Shown here one piece after another: positions 7,837-15,838 of a stretch of DNA of 64,000 bases. The notes under the pieces were generated by a model. That model made no database searches, was not told the DNA's origin, and saw only the letters and a list, made by a program, of their open reading frames with translations. The stretch is from JAAYCI01 sp964370195 (GTDB taxonomy: Bacteria > Bacillota > Clostridia > Oscillospirales > Ruminococcaceae), in the NCBI GenBank assembly GCA_964370195.1, contig CAYJIH010000004.1:33739-97738 (forward strand). Direction: 5' to 3'. The translations under genes and the position numbers were made by a program. Each line of letters begins with the position of its first letter. The stretch's first letter is position 1.

Positions 7837-9438
7837 ATGACAACACAAGAAGAAATTCGTAGGCGGCGAACGTTTGCCATCATCAGCCACCCTGATGCAG
7901 GCAAAACAACTTTAACAGAAAAACTGCTTTTGTACGGCGGTGCCATTCAGCAAGCCGGCAGTGTAAAAGGGCAAAAAAACACACGGCACGCTGTATCCGA
8001 TTGGATGGAAATTGAAAAGCAGCGTGGTATTTCGGTTACAAGCAGTGTGTTGCAGTTTGAATATAACAATTTCTGCGTAAATATTTTGGATACCCCTGGC
8101 CATCAGGACTTTTCAGAGGATACATACCGCACTTTAATGGCGGCAGATGCCGCTGTCATGGTGATTGATGCGGCAAAAGGTGTAGAGGCACAAACAAAAA
8201 AACTATTTAAAGTATGTGTGATGCGCGGCATACCCATTTTTACATTTGTAAATAAAATGGACCGCGAGGCGAAACCGCCACTCGATTTGCTTACCGACAT
8301 TGAAGAGGTGCTTGGCATCGACACATACGCCATGAACTGGCCCATAGGAAGCGGCAAAGAATTTCAAGGCGTTTACGACCGTGAGCGTCAGGAGATTTTA
8401 ACGTTTGAGGCCGTGCTGCGCGGCGCGAAAAAAGTGGAGAGCTTTCAGGCAAAACTAGGCGGGGATGGCATCGACGAGCAAATTGGTGCAGATGCCCATA
8501 TGATTTTACTGGAAGACATTGAACTATTGGATGGCGCCGGAAGTACGTATGATGAAGAGGCTGTTTTGGCCGGCCGCCTCACACCGGTTTTCTTCGGATC
8601 CGGCCTTACAAATTTTGGTGTGGAACCATTTTTGAAAGCGTTTTTACAGCTAACACCACCACCACTTTCGCGCGAGGCAAGCAGTGGTGAAATTGACCCA
8701 TTCAACGAGAATTTCTCTGCTTTTGTGTTTAAAATTCAAGCAAATATGAACAAAACACACCGCGACCGTATTGCGTTTATGCGCATTTGCAGTGGCCGGT
8801 TTGAAAAGGGCATGGAAGCACGTCACGAGCAAGCCGGCAAAACCATTCGCATTTCGCAGGCGCAGCAAATGATGGCAGAAGAGCGGGAAATGGTGGAAGA
8901 AGCTTACGCCGGCGATATTTTGGGCGTATTCGACCCCGGTATTTTTTCAATTGGGGATACCGTAAATGCCGCTAAAGAACGTTTTATGTTTGCTCCCATT
9001 CCTATTTTTGCACCCGAGCACTTTGCCTCTGTGCGCCAAAAGGATACCATGAAACGCAAACAGTTTGTAAAGGGCATTGAACAAATTGCCCAAGAAGGTG
9101 CCATCCAAATTTTCCGCCAAGTGGGTGGTGGCATGGAAGAAATCATTGTAGGCGCTGTAGGTGTTTTGCAATTTGAAGTGCTTGAATATCGCTTAAAAAA
9201 CGAATATAGTGTAGATATAATATTAGAGCGGCTTCCTTATGGCCATATACGTTGGGTGGAAAAAAGCGAAGTGCCTATTCAGCAATTGGATATTTCCAGT
9301 GATTCTAAACCGGCCGAGGATATGCGTGGACGTGGACTTTTGCTATTTACGAGCTACTGGAATATCGGCTGGGCCGAAGAACATAATAAAGGTTTGGTGT
9401 TATCCGAATTTGGCAAAAACCATTTTAATACAAATTAA
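7837..9438 (+). CDS. prfC: Peptide chain release factor 3
   Basis: Translational GTPase that recycles RF1 and RF2 from the ribosome after termination. The 533 residues match the family size. GTPase motifs are intact: SHPDAGKTT (P-loop), a switch I region with RGISVTSS, DTPGHQDFSEDTYRTL (switch II) and NKMDREA. The characteristic RF3 domain II/III segments IFRQVGGGMEEIIVGAVGVLQ and VLEYRLKNEY follow. ATG 7837 is chosen because GAAAGGA precedes it and because RF3 proteins start close to the P-loop; twelve upstream codons of open frame are ignored. It begins 40 bases after ymdB and may be cotranscribed. Confidence 0.96.
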   Translation: MTTQEEIRRRRTFAIISHPDAGKTTLTEKLLLYGGAIQQAGSVKGQKNTRHAVSDWMEIEKQRGISVTSSVLQFEYNNFCVNILDTPGHQDFSEDTYRTLMAADAAVMVIDAAKGVEAQTKKLFKVCVMRGIPIFTFVNKMDREAKPPLDLLTDIEEVLGIDTYAMNWPIGSGKEFQGVYDRERQEILTFEAVLRGAKKVESFQAKLGGDGIDEQIGADAHMILLEDIELLDGAGSTYDEEAVLAGRLTPVFFGSGLTNFGVEPFLKAFLQLTPPPLSREASSGEIDPFNENFSAFVFKIQANMNKTHRDRIAFMRICSGRFEKGMEARHEQAGKTIRISQAQQMMAEEREMVEEAYAGDILGVFDPGIFSIGDTVNAAKERFMFAPIPIFAPEHFASVRQKDTMKRKQFVKGIEQIAQEGAIQIFRQVGGGMEEIIVGAVGVLQFEVLEYRLKNEYSVDIILERLPYGHIRWVEKSEVPIQQLDISSDSKPAEDMRGRGLLLFTSYWNIGWAEEHNKGLVLSEFGKNHFNTN

Positions 9439-9474
9439 TTCGCAATTAAACCATTAGCATAGAGGGTATATATT

Positions 9475-10365
9475 GTGAGAAATGCACTTTTTATTTACAA
9501 CCCGCACACAGCCGGTGGAAAACTAAAAACACAGCTTCTTGACATTGTGCAAACATTTTATGAAGGTGGCTTTCAGCTCACCATGCACCCCACCCAACGC
9601 GTAGGCGATGCCTATAAATGGGCCCGCAAACACAGCAAAACGTATGAGCTATTGATATGCTGTGGTGGCGATGGCACATTAAACGAAGTGGTGGGTGGAA
9701 TGATAAAGCGCAAACACCCCACTTTGCTTGGGTACATTCCCGGTGGCACCACCAACGATTTTGCCACCAGCCTTGGCTTGCCCAAAGGCGACATGAAAGA
9801 TGCGGCAAAGCGAATTGTTGAATCGCAAAATATATTTGACTGTGATGTGGGTATATTTGAAAAAAGAAGCTTTAACTACGCAGCAGGCTTTGGCGCGTTT
9901 ACGGATGTAGCGTACACCACAAACCAACAATTTAAAAACACGGTAGGTTATTTGGCTTATGTGCTAGAAGGCATGAGCCGACTCACCAATTTGCCCACCA
10001 TCACAGCAAAGGTAACGTGCGATGGCGAGCAATTAGAAGGCGAATTTTTATTTGGTATGGTGGCAAACACATTGTCTTTGGGGGGCATGCCCTTGCGCAC
10101 GCACGGGAAAGTGGCCATGGATGATGGCTTGTTTGAGCTGATTTTAGTGCGAAAGCCAAAAAACATAACGGAGATGAGCAATTTGCCCCAGCTTTTTGTA
10201 AAGCAAGAATTGTATCAGTCGCCCTTAATGGAAGTGCGGCAGGGCAAGTGTTTTTCCGTGCACAGCACAGAAGCCGTAAACTGGACGCTGGATGGCGAGT
10301 TTGGCGGGAATTTTGCAAATGCACAAATTTCTGTTTTGCCAAAGGCCATTTCCATTTGTGTTTAA
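9475..10365 (+). CDS. Diacylglycerol kinase-family lipid kinase (YegS/DgkB-like)
   Basis: A 296-residue lipid kinase of the DAGK catalytic superfamily, phosphorylating diacylglycerol or a related lipid at the membrane face. The nucleotide-binding GGDGTLNEVVGGM motif lies near residue 62 and PGGTTNDFATSLGLP near 90. A C-terminal beta-rich domain with DGLFELILVRKP and SVHSTEAVNWTLDGE, typical of the family, follows. The start is GTG 9475 behind a weak AGAGGG site. It follows prfC by 36 bases and probably belongs to the same message. Whether it acts on diacylglycerol, undecaprenol or another lipid cannot be told from sequence. Confidence 0.92.
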   Translation: MRNALFIYNPHTAGGKLKTQLLDIVQTFYEGGFQLTMHPTQRVGDAYKWARKHSKTYELLICCGGDGTLNEVVGGMIKRKHPTLLGYIPGGTTNDFATSLGLPKGDMKDAAKRIVESQNIFDCDVGIFEKRSFNYAAGFGAFTDVAYTTNQQFKNTVGYLAYVLEGMSRLTNLPTITAKVTCDGEQLEGEFLFGMVANTLSLGGMPLRTHGKVAMDDGLFELILVRKPKNITEMSNLPQLFVKQELYQSPLMEVRQGKCFSVHSTEAVNWTLDGEFGGNFANAQISVLPKAISICV

Positions 10366-10432
10366 GCGTGCAGGTGCCCCGTAACAATATGTAAAAGCAC
10401 AACCTGTCAAAACCCCTTGGTTAGAAACGGTG

Positions 10433-10462
10433 TACGATTGACAGTACTACGATTGACAGTAC
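10433..10462 (+). repeat. Perfect 15-bp tandem duplication
   Basis: The 15-mer TACGATTGACAGTAC occurs twice head to tail (10433-10447 and 10448-10462), 15 bases before the DUF624 gene start. Each copy contains TTGACA, but no -10 element fits at the right distance before the start codon. It may be an operator-like repeat or a recent slippage duplication. Confidence 0.9.
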
Positions 10463-10477
10463 AAAGAAAGGTAAGAT

Positions 10478-11284
10478 ATGAACCCATTTAAACGTGATTG
10501 GAACAAACCGGGGCCTGGTGTGCCCAAAAATGCACCAAAAAAGAAAGGCCCTGCCCGTTTTGGTGAAGTTTTGTTTCGGGAGATGGGCAACCTAATCAAA
10601 TTAAATTTGTTATTCAGTTTATTGCTTGTATTGCCAATTTTATTGTTTTTGATCGGTGTGTATTTTTTAACACAGGCAAACTGGCTTGTTATGTGTATAT
10701 TCATCGTAGGTTCGTTTGCGGCTTGCTTGCCACTGGGGCCTTCTCTCACCGCCTTTATGTATTTAATTGCCCAAATGCTGCGCGACGAGCCCATTTACGT
10801 TTGGCACGATTTTTGGCGGAAATATAAAGAAAACTTTAAAAGTACAGCCTTGCCGGGCCTTGTGTTTGGCTTGCTGTTTGGTAGTATTGGTTACATGTTA
10901 TTGTTTGGCAGTGCTATGATAGCAGACATGCCCAGCTTTGTTTTGGCCTTGTATTTTTTAGCACTGTTTCTTTTGCTGTTGTCGCTTCCTTATTTTTTCC
11001 TTCAGGCAGCATATGTAACACTTTCTATGCGCAGCCTTTTACAAAACAGCTTACTTTTGTCTTTGGGAAATTTGCCACGCAGTTTACCGGGCGCACTTAT
11101 GGGCAGTGGGCTTGTGTTGTTGCAAGCATCTTTTTTGCCGCTCACATTGCCCAGCTTGCTATTTTTTGGCCTATCCATTCCCATGCTGCTTAATTTACTA
11201 TGGGTGTGGCCTAAAATTGACAGCACTTTTAAAATTGACGAAACTTTGAAAAATCGACGAGATGAAGAAATGCAGCCAAGCTAA
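10478..11284 (+). CDS. DUF624 (YesL-like) integral membrane protein
   Basis: A 268-residue polytopic membrane protein. After a basic, Pro/Gly-rich cytosolic N-terminus (about 35 residues) there are roughly five to six hydrophobic segments. The region around DEPIYVWHDFWRKYKENFK matches the conserved cytosolic loop of DUF624/YesL proteins. A charged C-terminus ends the protein. Members often sit beside carbohydrate uptake genes, but none is adjacent here and the function is unknown. The ATG has AAAGAAAGG upstream. A strong bidirectional hairpin 100 bases downstream closes this transcription unit. Confidence 0.8.
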   Translation: MNPFKRDWNKPGPGVPKNAPKKKGPARFGEVLFREMGNLIKLNLLFSLLLVLPILLFLIGVYFLTQANWLVMCIFIVGSFAACLPLGPSLTAFMYLIAQMLRDEPIYVWHDFWRKYKENFKSTALPGLVFGLLFGSIGYMLLFGSAMIADMPSFVLALYFLALFLLLLSLPYFFLQAAYVTLSMRSLLQNSLLLSLGNLPRSLPGALMGSGLVLLQASFLPLTLPSLLFFGLSIPMLLNLLWVWPKIDSTFKIDETLKNRRDEEMQPS

Positions 11285-11387
11285 CACCATACGGGTTGCA
11301 TTCGATGTTTGTGGCAAACAGGCTAATTTTCTCATACGTTGGTAAAAAACATCTTTATTATTTCAACCAAATTGTGTATACTAAAAC

Positions 11388-11433
11388 AAAAGTGCAAGGT
11401 TTTGCGTGAAAAAGGCAAATACCTTGCACTTTT
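11388..11433. terminator. Bidirectional-looking hairpin terminator upstream of the ATP-grasp operon
   Basis: A 13-bp stem (11388-11400 with 11421-11433) closes on a loop that can itself pair TTTGC with GCAAA. A-runs and T-runs flank it. It separates the DUF624 gene from the ATP-grasp/GH3 operon. Confidence 0.85.
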
Positions 11434-11529
11434 CTAAATAATAACAGCGTCGCTTTGTATGATAAAAGGCAACATTTTCGTTACGTTTATTAAGATATTC
11501 GTATCCATATAACTTAAGGAGGCCTCGCC

Positions 11530-12867
11530 GTGAGAATTGTTTTTTACAACACAATGTCGAATGTTTTTGAAAGTGCTTATGACCATAACACTTGCTATCC
11601 AACGCGTGGCTCTGAATGGGATAGGCTGGCACAACAATATCCACAGCACGAGTTTATTTTGGTAAGCAAACTGCCGGGCATGTATTTGCTGGATATGAAA
11701 GACGGCAACGTGGTTTGCAAACCTAAAAATGTGCGGTATGTTTTGGTAGAAGAAAACAACAGTGTGGAAGAAATTGCCGATATTATATGGAATTTAGCCC
11801 CTGCCATGGCCATTGCCATTTCTACACCAAGTGTTCCACTCGATTGGAGCACCTTAAAAGATGCCATCATTGCCGAACAGCTGGAAGAAAAAGGCATTCA
11901 AACGTATGCACACACCACATTTTCTGCCATTGCTTTTTTCGACAAATGGCGTTCTCACCTTGCTTTACGTGAAACAAAATTTGGCGTAGCAAAAGCCATT
12001 TATATCCACAGCGCTTTGTTTTGGGTAGAAAAAACAAACAAAAAGGTGGAAAACAACGTATACAAAGAATATGTATTTTTCCGCATTAAAGAAATGACCT
12101 TTCCTGTCATTATCAAAGACACCGTGGGGGCCGCTTCGCTGGGCATTCAAATTGCCGATAGCTACGAAAAAGCCAAGGAAATTTTGCTGGGAGAGGGCAC
12201 AAACTCGGATGTGATTGTGGAAGAACTGATACGGGGCGAGCAGTTTGGCACAGAAATCCATGGTGCAAACCGAAATTATCACGTGTTGCCACCCTTCCGC
12301 TTTACCATGAATGAAGAAGGTGTAACCGAGCCACGGTACAGCATTAAATTCGGCCCGGTTACCGACGAAAAATATCACATTCCTCAACTGCAAGAGTCTT
12401 TACGCCGTTTGGCAGAACAATTCAATTTTTCTGGCTGTGCACAAATTGATTTGGTTTTCAGGGATAACAAATGGTATGTTATCGAGGTGAACCCCCGTTG
12501 GTCTGGCATGACCACAATGACGGCAGCCTCACAAGGGCGCAATGCATTTTCTGTATTTTTAGAATCCGCTTTGGGCAGTGCTGTGGATTACACCGACTGG
12601 AAGAATTTAAAATATGTGGTAAACTTTAAAATTCCTTCCATGGACAAAGACGAACTGCAGCGCTTGCAAGCCTTTGACCATGTGCAATTTGTAATGATGA
12701 TTTCCAACACAAAGCCAAACATAAATATGCACTATGGCGAAGTTGTGTATGGTGGTTTTGACACAAAAGAGGAATTGATTTTCGGTTTACAATCTTTGCA
12801 AGAGGCTTTTCCAAACACCATTTCACCTCTTGTTTTACAAAGTGCAAAACAGCTTATAAACCAATAA
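11530..12867 (+). CDS. ATP-grasp ligase 1 of the GH3 operon
   Basis: A 445-residue ATP-grasp enzyme, a class that activates a carboxylate as acyl phosphate and joins it to an amine or similar nucleophile. The ATP-grasp core spans about residues 130-340: FPVIIKDTVGAASLGIQ (ATP-binding Lys and loop), VIVEELIRGEQFGTEIHG, and the metal-binding ending GCAQIDLVF...YVIEVNPRWSG. The N-terminal 120 residues are not recognised beyond a pre-ATP-grasp-like fold. The start is GTG 11530 with AAGGAGG 9 bases ahead. The next gene is a second ATP-grasp enzyme 59 bases on, followed by a GH3 synthetase. Product and substrates are unknown. Confidence 0.88.
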   Translation: MRIVFYNTMSNVFESAYDHNTCYPTRGSEWDRLAQQYPQHEFILVSKLPGMYLLDMKDGNVVCKPKNVRYVLVEENNSVEEIADIIWNLAPAMAIAISTPSVPLDWSTLKDAIIAEQLEEKGIQTYAHTTFSAIAFFDKWRSHLALRETKFGVAKAIYIHSALFWVEKTNKKVENNVYKEYVFFRIKEMTFPVIIKDTVGAASLGIQIADSYEKAKEILLGEGTNSDVIVEELIRGEQFGTEIHGANRNYHVLPPFRFTMNEEGVTEPRYSIKFGPVTDEKYHIPQLQESLRRLAEQFNFSGCAQIDLVFRDNKWYVIEVNPRWSGMTTMTAASQGRNAFSVFLESALGSAVDYTDWKNLKYVVNFKIPSMDKDELQRLQAFDHVQFVMMISNTKPNINMHYGEVVYGGFDTKEELIFGLQSLQEAFPNTISPLVLQSAKQLINQ

Positions 12868-12926
12868 GCTGCAACGTGTCATCTACACCGTAAAATTTGT
12901 ATGGACAATAATAAGGAGGCACTTGT

Positions 12927-13781
12927 ATGACCGTATGGGCTTTAGTATCTTATGCAGACAAACACTGGGATGTTATGATGAAAATGTATGAGGATGCGAT
13001 ACCACCTGAGCTTACCATTCTTCTTATGGATTGCATGGAATTACAAATAGAAACAGGTGAAAATTTAAAAGCAATTTACAATGGTGAAGAAATTCCCTTG
13101 CCAGACGCTTTTTGGCCCACATTAAGCAACACCGATTATTTGCTGATAGAGCACCTTCTTTTAGAAGCCGGCGTGCCATGTGTTTTAAATTTAAGCGAGG
13201 TTGCCGTGGCAAAAAGTAAAATCCTCACCTATCATCGTTTGGCTAAAAACAACATCCGTGTACCAAAAACAGTGGTATTCTTTCACCGATCAAAAAAGGA
13301 AACGATTTTAAGCCAAGTGAATTTCCCCTTTGTGGTAAAACCAGATGGTGGGTTTGGCGGCGAAGGTGTGCAGTTGATTCATAACGAGGCCGAACTGGAC
13401 GACTGCCTTGCTGCGCTTTCCTACGGTGTGGCCTATGTAGCCCAGGAATATATCTCCACATCGCACGGGAAAGATGTGCGTGTAACACTTTTAAACGGAG
13501 AGCTTATGTCCTCTAGCATGAGAAGCTCACAAGATCCAAACGAATTCCGCTCAAATCTTCATGTGGGTGGCAAACTGCTTGATTATGAAATAGATGAACC
13601 TACGCTACAATTGTGTAAAAAAATAGCCGGTTTGTTTCAGTTGCCCCTCATTGGGCTCGACCTTATGTTTGGCAAAGATGAATTTGTGTTGGCCGAAGTA
13701 AACGCATTTCCGGGGCTATATCCCCAATATATGAGCAAAGCCAGCGATGCCATTTTACAAAATTTTCTTGCAAAAAAATAG
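12927..13781 (+). CDS. RimK-like ATP-grasp ligase 2 of the GH3 operon
   Basis: A 284-residue ATP-grasp ligase of the RimK/LysX/MptN type, enzymes that add glutamate or other amino acids to a carboxylate. Visible motifs: LAKNNIRVPKT near residue 105, FPFVVKPDGGFGGEGVQL (about 133-150), the QEYISTSHGKDVRVTLLNG strand, RSNLHVGG, and the terminal GLDLMFGKDEFVLAEVNAFPG with metal ligands Asp, Glu and Asn. The ATG at 12927 follows AAGGAGG. It lies between another ATP-grasp gene and a GH3-type amide synthetase, suggesting that three amide or ester bonds are made in sequence. The accepted amino acid cannot be read from the sequence. Confidence 0.9.
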   Translation: MTVWALVSYADKHWDVMMKMYEDAIPPELTILLMDCMELQIETGENLKAIYNGEEIPLPDAFWPTLSNTDYLLIEHLLLEAGVPCVLNLSEVAVAKSKILTYHRLAKNNIRVPKTVVFFHRSKKETILSQVNFPFVVKPDGGFGGEGVQLIHNEAELDDCLAALSYGVAYVAQEYISTSHGKDVRVTLLNGELMSSSMRSSQDPNEFRSNLHVGGKLLDYEIDEPTLQLCKKIAGLFQLPLIGLDLMFGKDEFVLAEVNAFPGLYPQYMSKASDAILQNFLAKK

Positions 13782-13962
13782 CATCTGCACATGCTCTGTT
13801 TACATGAAGCAGCGGTGCAAACGAACTTTGTGCCATACAAACGAAAAATAACCATTGAAACAACATCACAGCGATACACAAAATGAAAGAGCCATATTTG
13901 CACGAATTGACATAACACACTTGCATAAACCATTTTTCCCAAAACTGCTACAGGAGGTTTTT

Positions 13963-15684
13963 ATGAAAAAGTTGCTAAACCGCTTGCTGATGTCTACGAT
14001 AACGCGAAAGGGACGAAAGAGCTTTCAGCGTTTAAACGAAATGTCGATGCAGGCGAAAAAAACAAATGAAGACTTGCTTTTTCAAATTGTGCGCGACAAC
14101 GAAAACACTGAATTTGGGCAAAAACATCAATTTTCCTCCATTCATACCGTAGACGATTTTCAAAATCAAGTGCCGTTTACCACTTACGATGATTATGCCG
14201 AAGTGATCGACCGAAGCATTGCCTCTGGGGCGCATGATTTAATCAGTGCTTATCCCACTTGCTATTATGCCATGACATCCGGCAGCACAGACAATCCTAA
14301 AAAAATTCCGGTTTCGCAAAAAACCTTAGATATCTATGAGGATTATTCTTTTGGCATTATGCTTGCCGCGGCCGAACGCTATGTGAAGAAAACGAAAGGC
14401 CGCAGCTTAAATTACGGGCACATTCTCAGTGCCATACAAATTTCCAAGGGTTTTGCCTCCGACGGCACACCCATGGGACCTATTAGTATGGCCGTAATGG
14501 GAAAAACCGAGAAAATTTTACCCTATTTTTTCACAACACCTGTGCCGGCCCTTTACTGCACAGAGAATTACGACAAAAAATACGTGATGCTTCGTTTTGC
14601 AATGGAACAAGAGGGCTTGCCCTGCCTAATGACACCCTTTATGACAACTTTAGCCGATATGATGTATTATATGGAGCGTCACCATGAGCTAATTGTGCGC
14701 GATATTGAACTTGGGCGCATCGACGATTCCATTCGGCTGCCTGAGGATTTACGCCGTGATTTACAGGCCTATATAAAACCTCTTCCACAACGTGCAAAAG
14801 CGTTGAGAAATGAGTTTTCCAAAGGGTTCGATACGCCAATTTTACCACGCATTTTTCCAAAAATGGATTTTATCGGTGGCATCGGCACAGGTAGTTTTAC
14901 CATTTATGCTGAAAAAATGCGCCGATATTCTGGTGATATACCATTTTATTTTTCGGTTTATGCCGCATCAGAATCGATGATGGCTGTGGCGATTGAAATG
15001 GAAAAAGGCGAATATGTTATTTTGCCACACAGCAGCTTTTATGAGTTTATTCCCGTGGCAGAGCCCGGAACGCAAGAAGCAGAGGAAGCAGAGGATAAAA
15101 ACCCAAAAACAAAGCGGCTACATGAACTGGAAGAGGGGCACTGCTATGAGGTGGTGATAACCAATTTGGCGGGGCTTTACCGTTATCGCTTGGGCGACGT
15201 AATTCGTTGCACAGGTTATCACCACGAATCGCCTAAAATTTGCTTTGTCTATCGTAAAAAACAAATGGTAAGCATCGCCGGCGAAAAAACAGACGAAGGG
15301 TGTATTGCACGTGTGGTAAAACACTTCGAAGAGGAAAGTGGAGAATCCATTCGGGACTTTAGTATTTATGCCGATACAAATGTTTCGCCCGGGCGTTACG
15401 TGCTGTTTATGGAGCCGGAAAAACAGCTTCCAAAAGAAAAACACAAAGAATACCGTGAAATTGTAGAAAAAGGCCTTGCCATCGCAAATCCCTCTGTTGG
15501 TGTCAAGGTAGAAAATGGAACGCTGTCTCCCTCTGAGGTGTGTTTTTTACAGCAAGAAACGTATGCATTGTATCGTGATTTGCAAGCAGCACGTGGCATT
15601 TCAGAAAACCAATTAAAACCAATTCGCGTGATTGACACAATCGTGAAAGAAAAATTCTTCTTTGCCCTTATAGACAAAGAATAA
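13963..15684 (+). CDS. GH3-family acyl-adenylating amide synthetase
   Basis: A 573-residue member of the GH3 fold, related to plant acyl-acid amido synthetases that adenylate a carboxylate and join it to an amino acid. All three ATP/AMP motifs are visible: TSGSTDNPKKIP (about 104-115), YAASES (about 333) and YRYRLGDV (about 405). Inter-motif sequence such as FIGGIGTGSF also fits the family. The start is ATG 13963 because AGGAGG lies 6 bases before it; the open frame upstream (from 13855) has no ribosome site. It follows the RimK-like ligase by 181 bases and ends before a strong terminator. Bacterial GH3 proteins mostly lack a known product, so only the chemistry is inferred. Confidence 0.9.
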   Translation: MKKLLNRLLMSTITRKGRKSFQRLNEMSMQAKKTNEDLLFQIVRDNENTEFGQKHQFSSIHTVDDFQNQVPFTTYDDYAEVIDRSIASGAHDLISAYPTCYYAMTSGSTDNPKKIPVSQKTLDIYEDYSFGIMLAAAERYVKKTKGRSLNYGHILSAIQISKGFASDGTPMGPISMAVMGKTEKILPYFFTTPVPALYCTENYDKKYVMLRFAMEQEGLPCLMTPFMTTLADMMYYMERHHELIVRDIELGRIDDSIRLPEDLRRDLQAYIKPLPQRAKALRNEFSKGFDTPILPRIFPKMDFIGGIGTGSFTIYAEKMRRYSGDIPFYFSVYAASESMMAVAIEMEKGEYVILPHSSFYEFIPVAEPGTQEAEEAEDKNPKTKRLHELEEGHCYEVVITNLAGLYRYRLGDVIRCTGYHHESPKICFVYRKKQMVSIAGEKTDEGCIARVVKHFEEESGESIRDFSIYADTNVSPGRYVLFMEPEKQLPKEKHKEYREIVEKGLAIANPSVGVKVENGTLSPSEVCFLQQETYALYRDLQAARGISENQLKPIRVIDTIVKEKFFFALIDKE

Positions 15685-15791
15685 CGTAAACAAATCTGTC
15701 GTTGCTTTCCACCATACAAAGCGGCATTATCGTTACTTAAAAAACAAAGCCACCGCTCTTGTGCCTTTGTTTAATTGAATGGATAATATAT

Positions 15792-15836
15792 AACTCCCCC
15801 GTAAAAGCTGCACAACGCGCTTTTTACGGGGGAGTT
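15792..15836. terminator. Terminator between convergent GH3 and AarF genes
   Basis: A perfect 15-bp stem (15792-15806 with 15822-15836) encloses a 15-base loop and is followed by GTTTATTTT on the plus strand. It lies between two convergent genes and ends 2 bases before the AarF-like stop. Confidence 0.9.
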
Positions 15837-15838
15837 GT

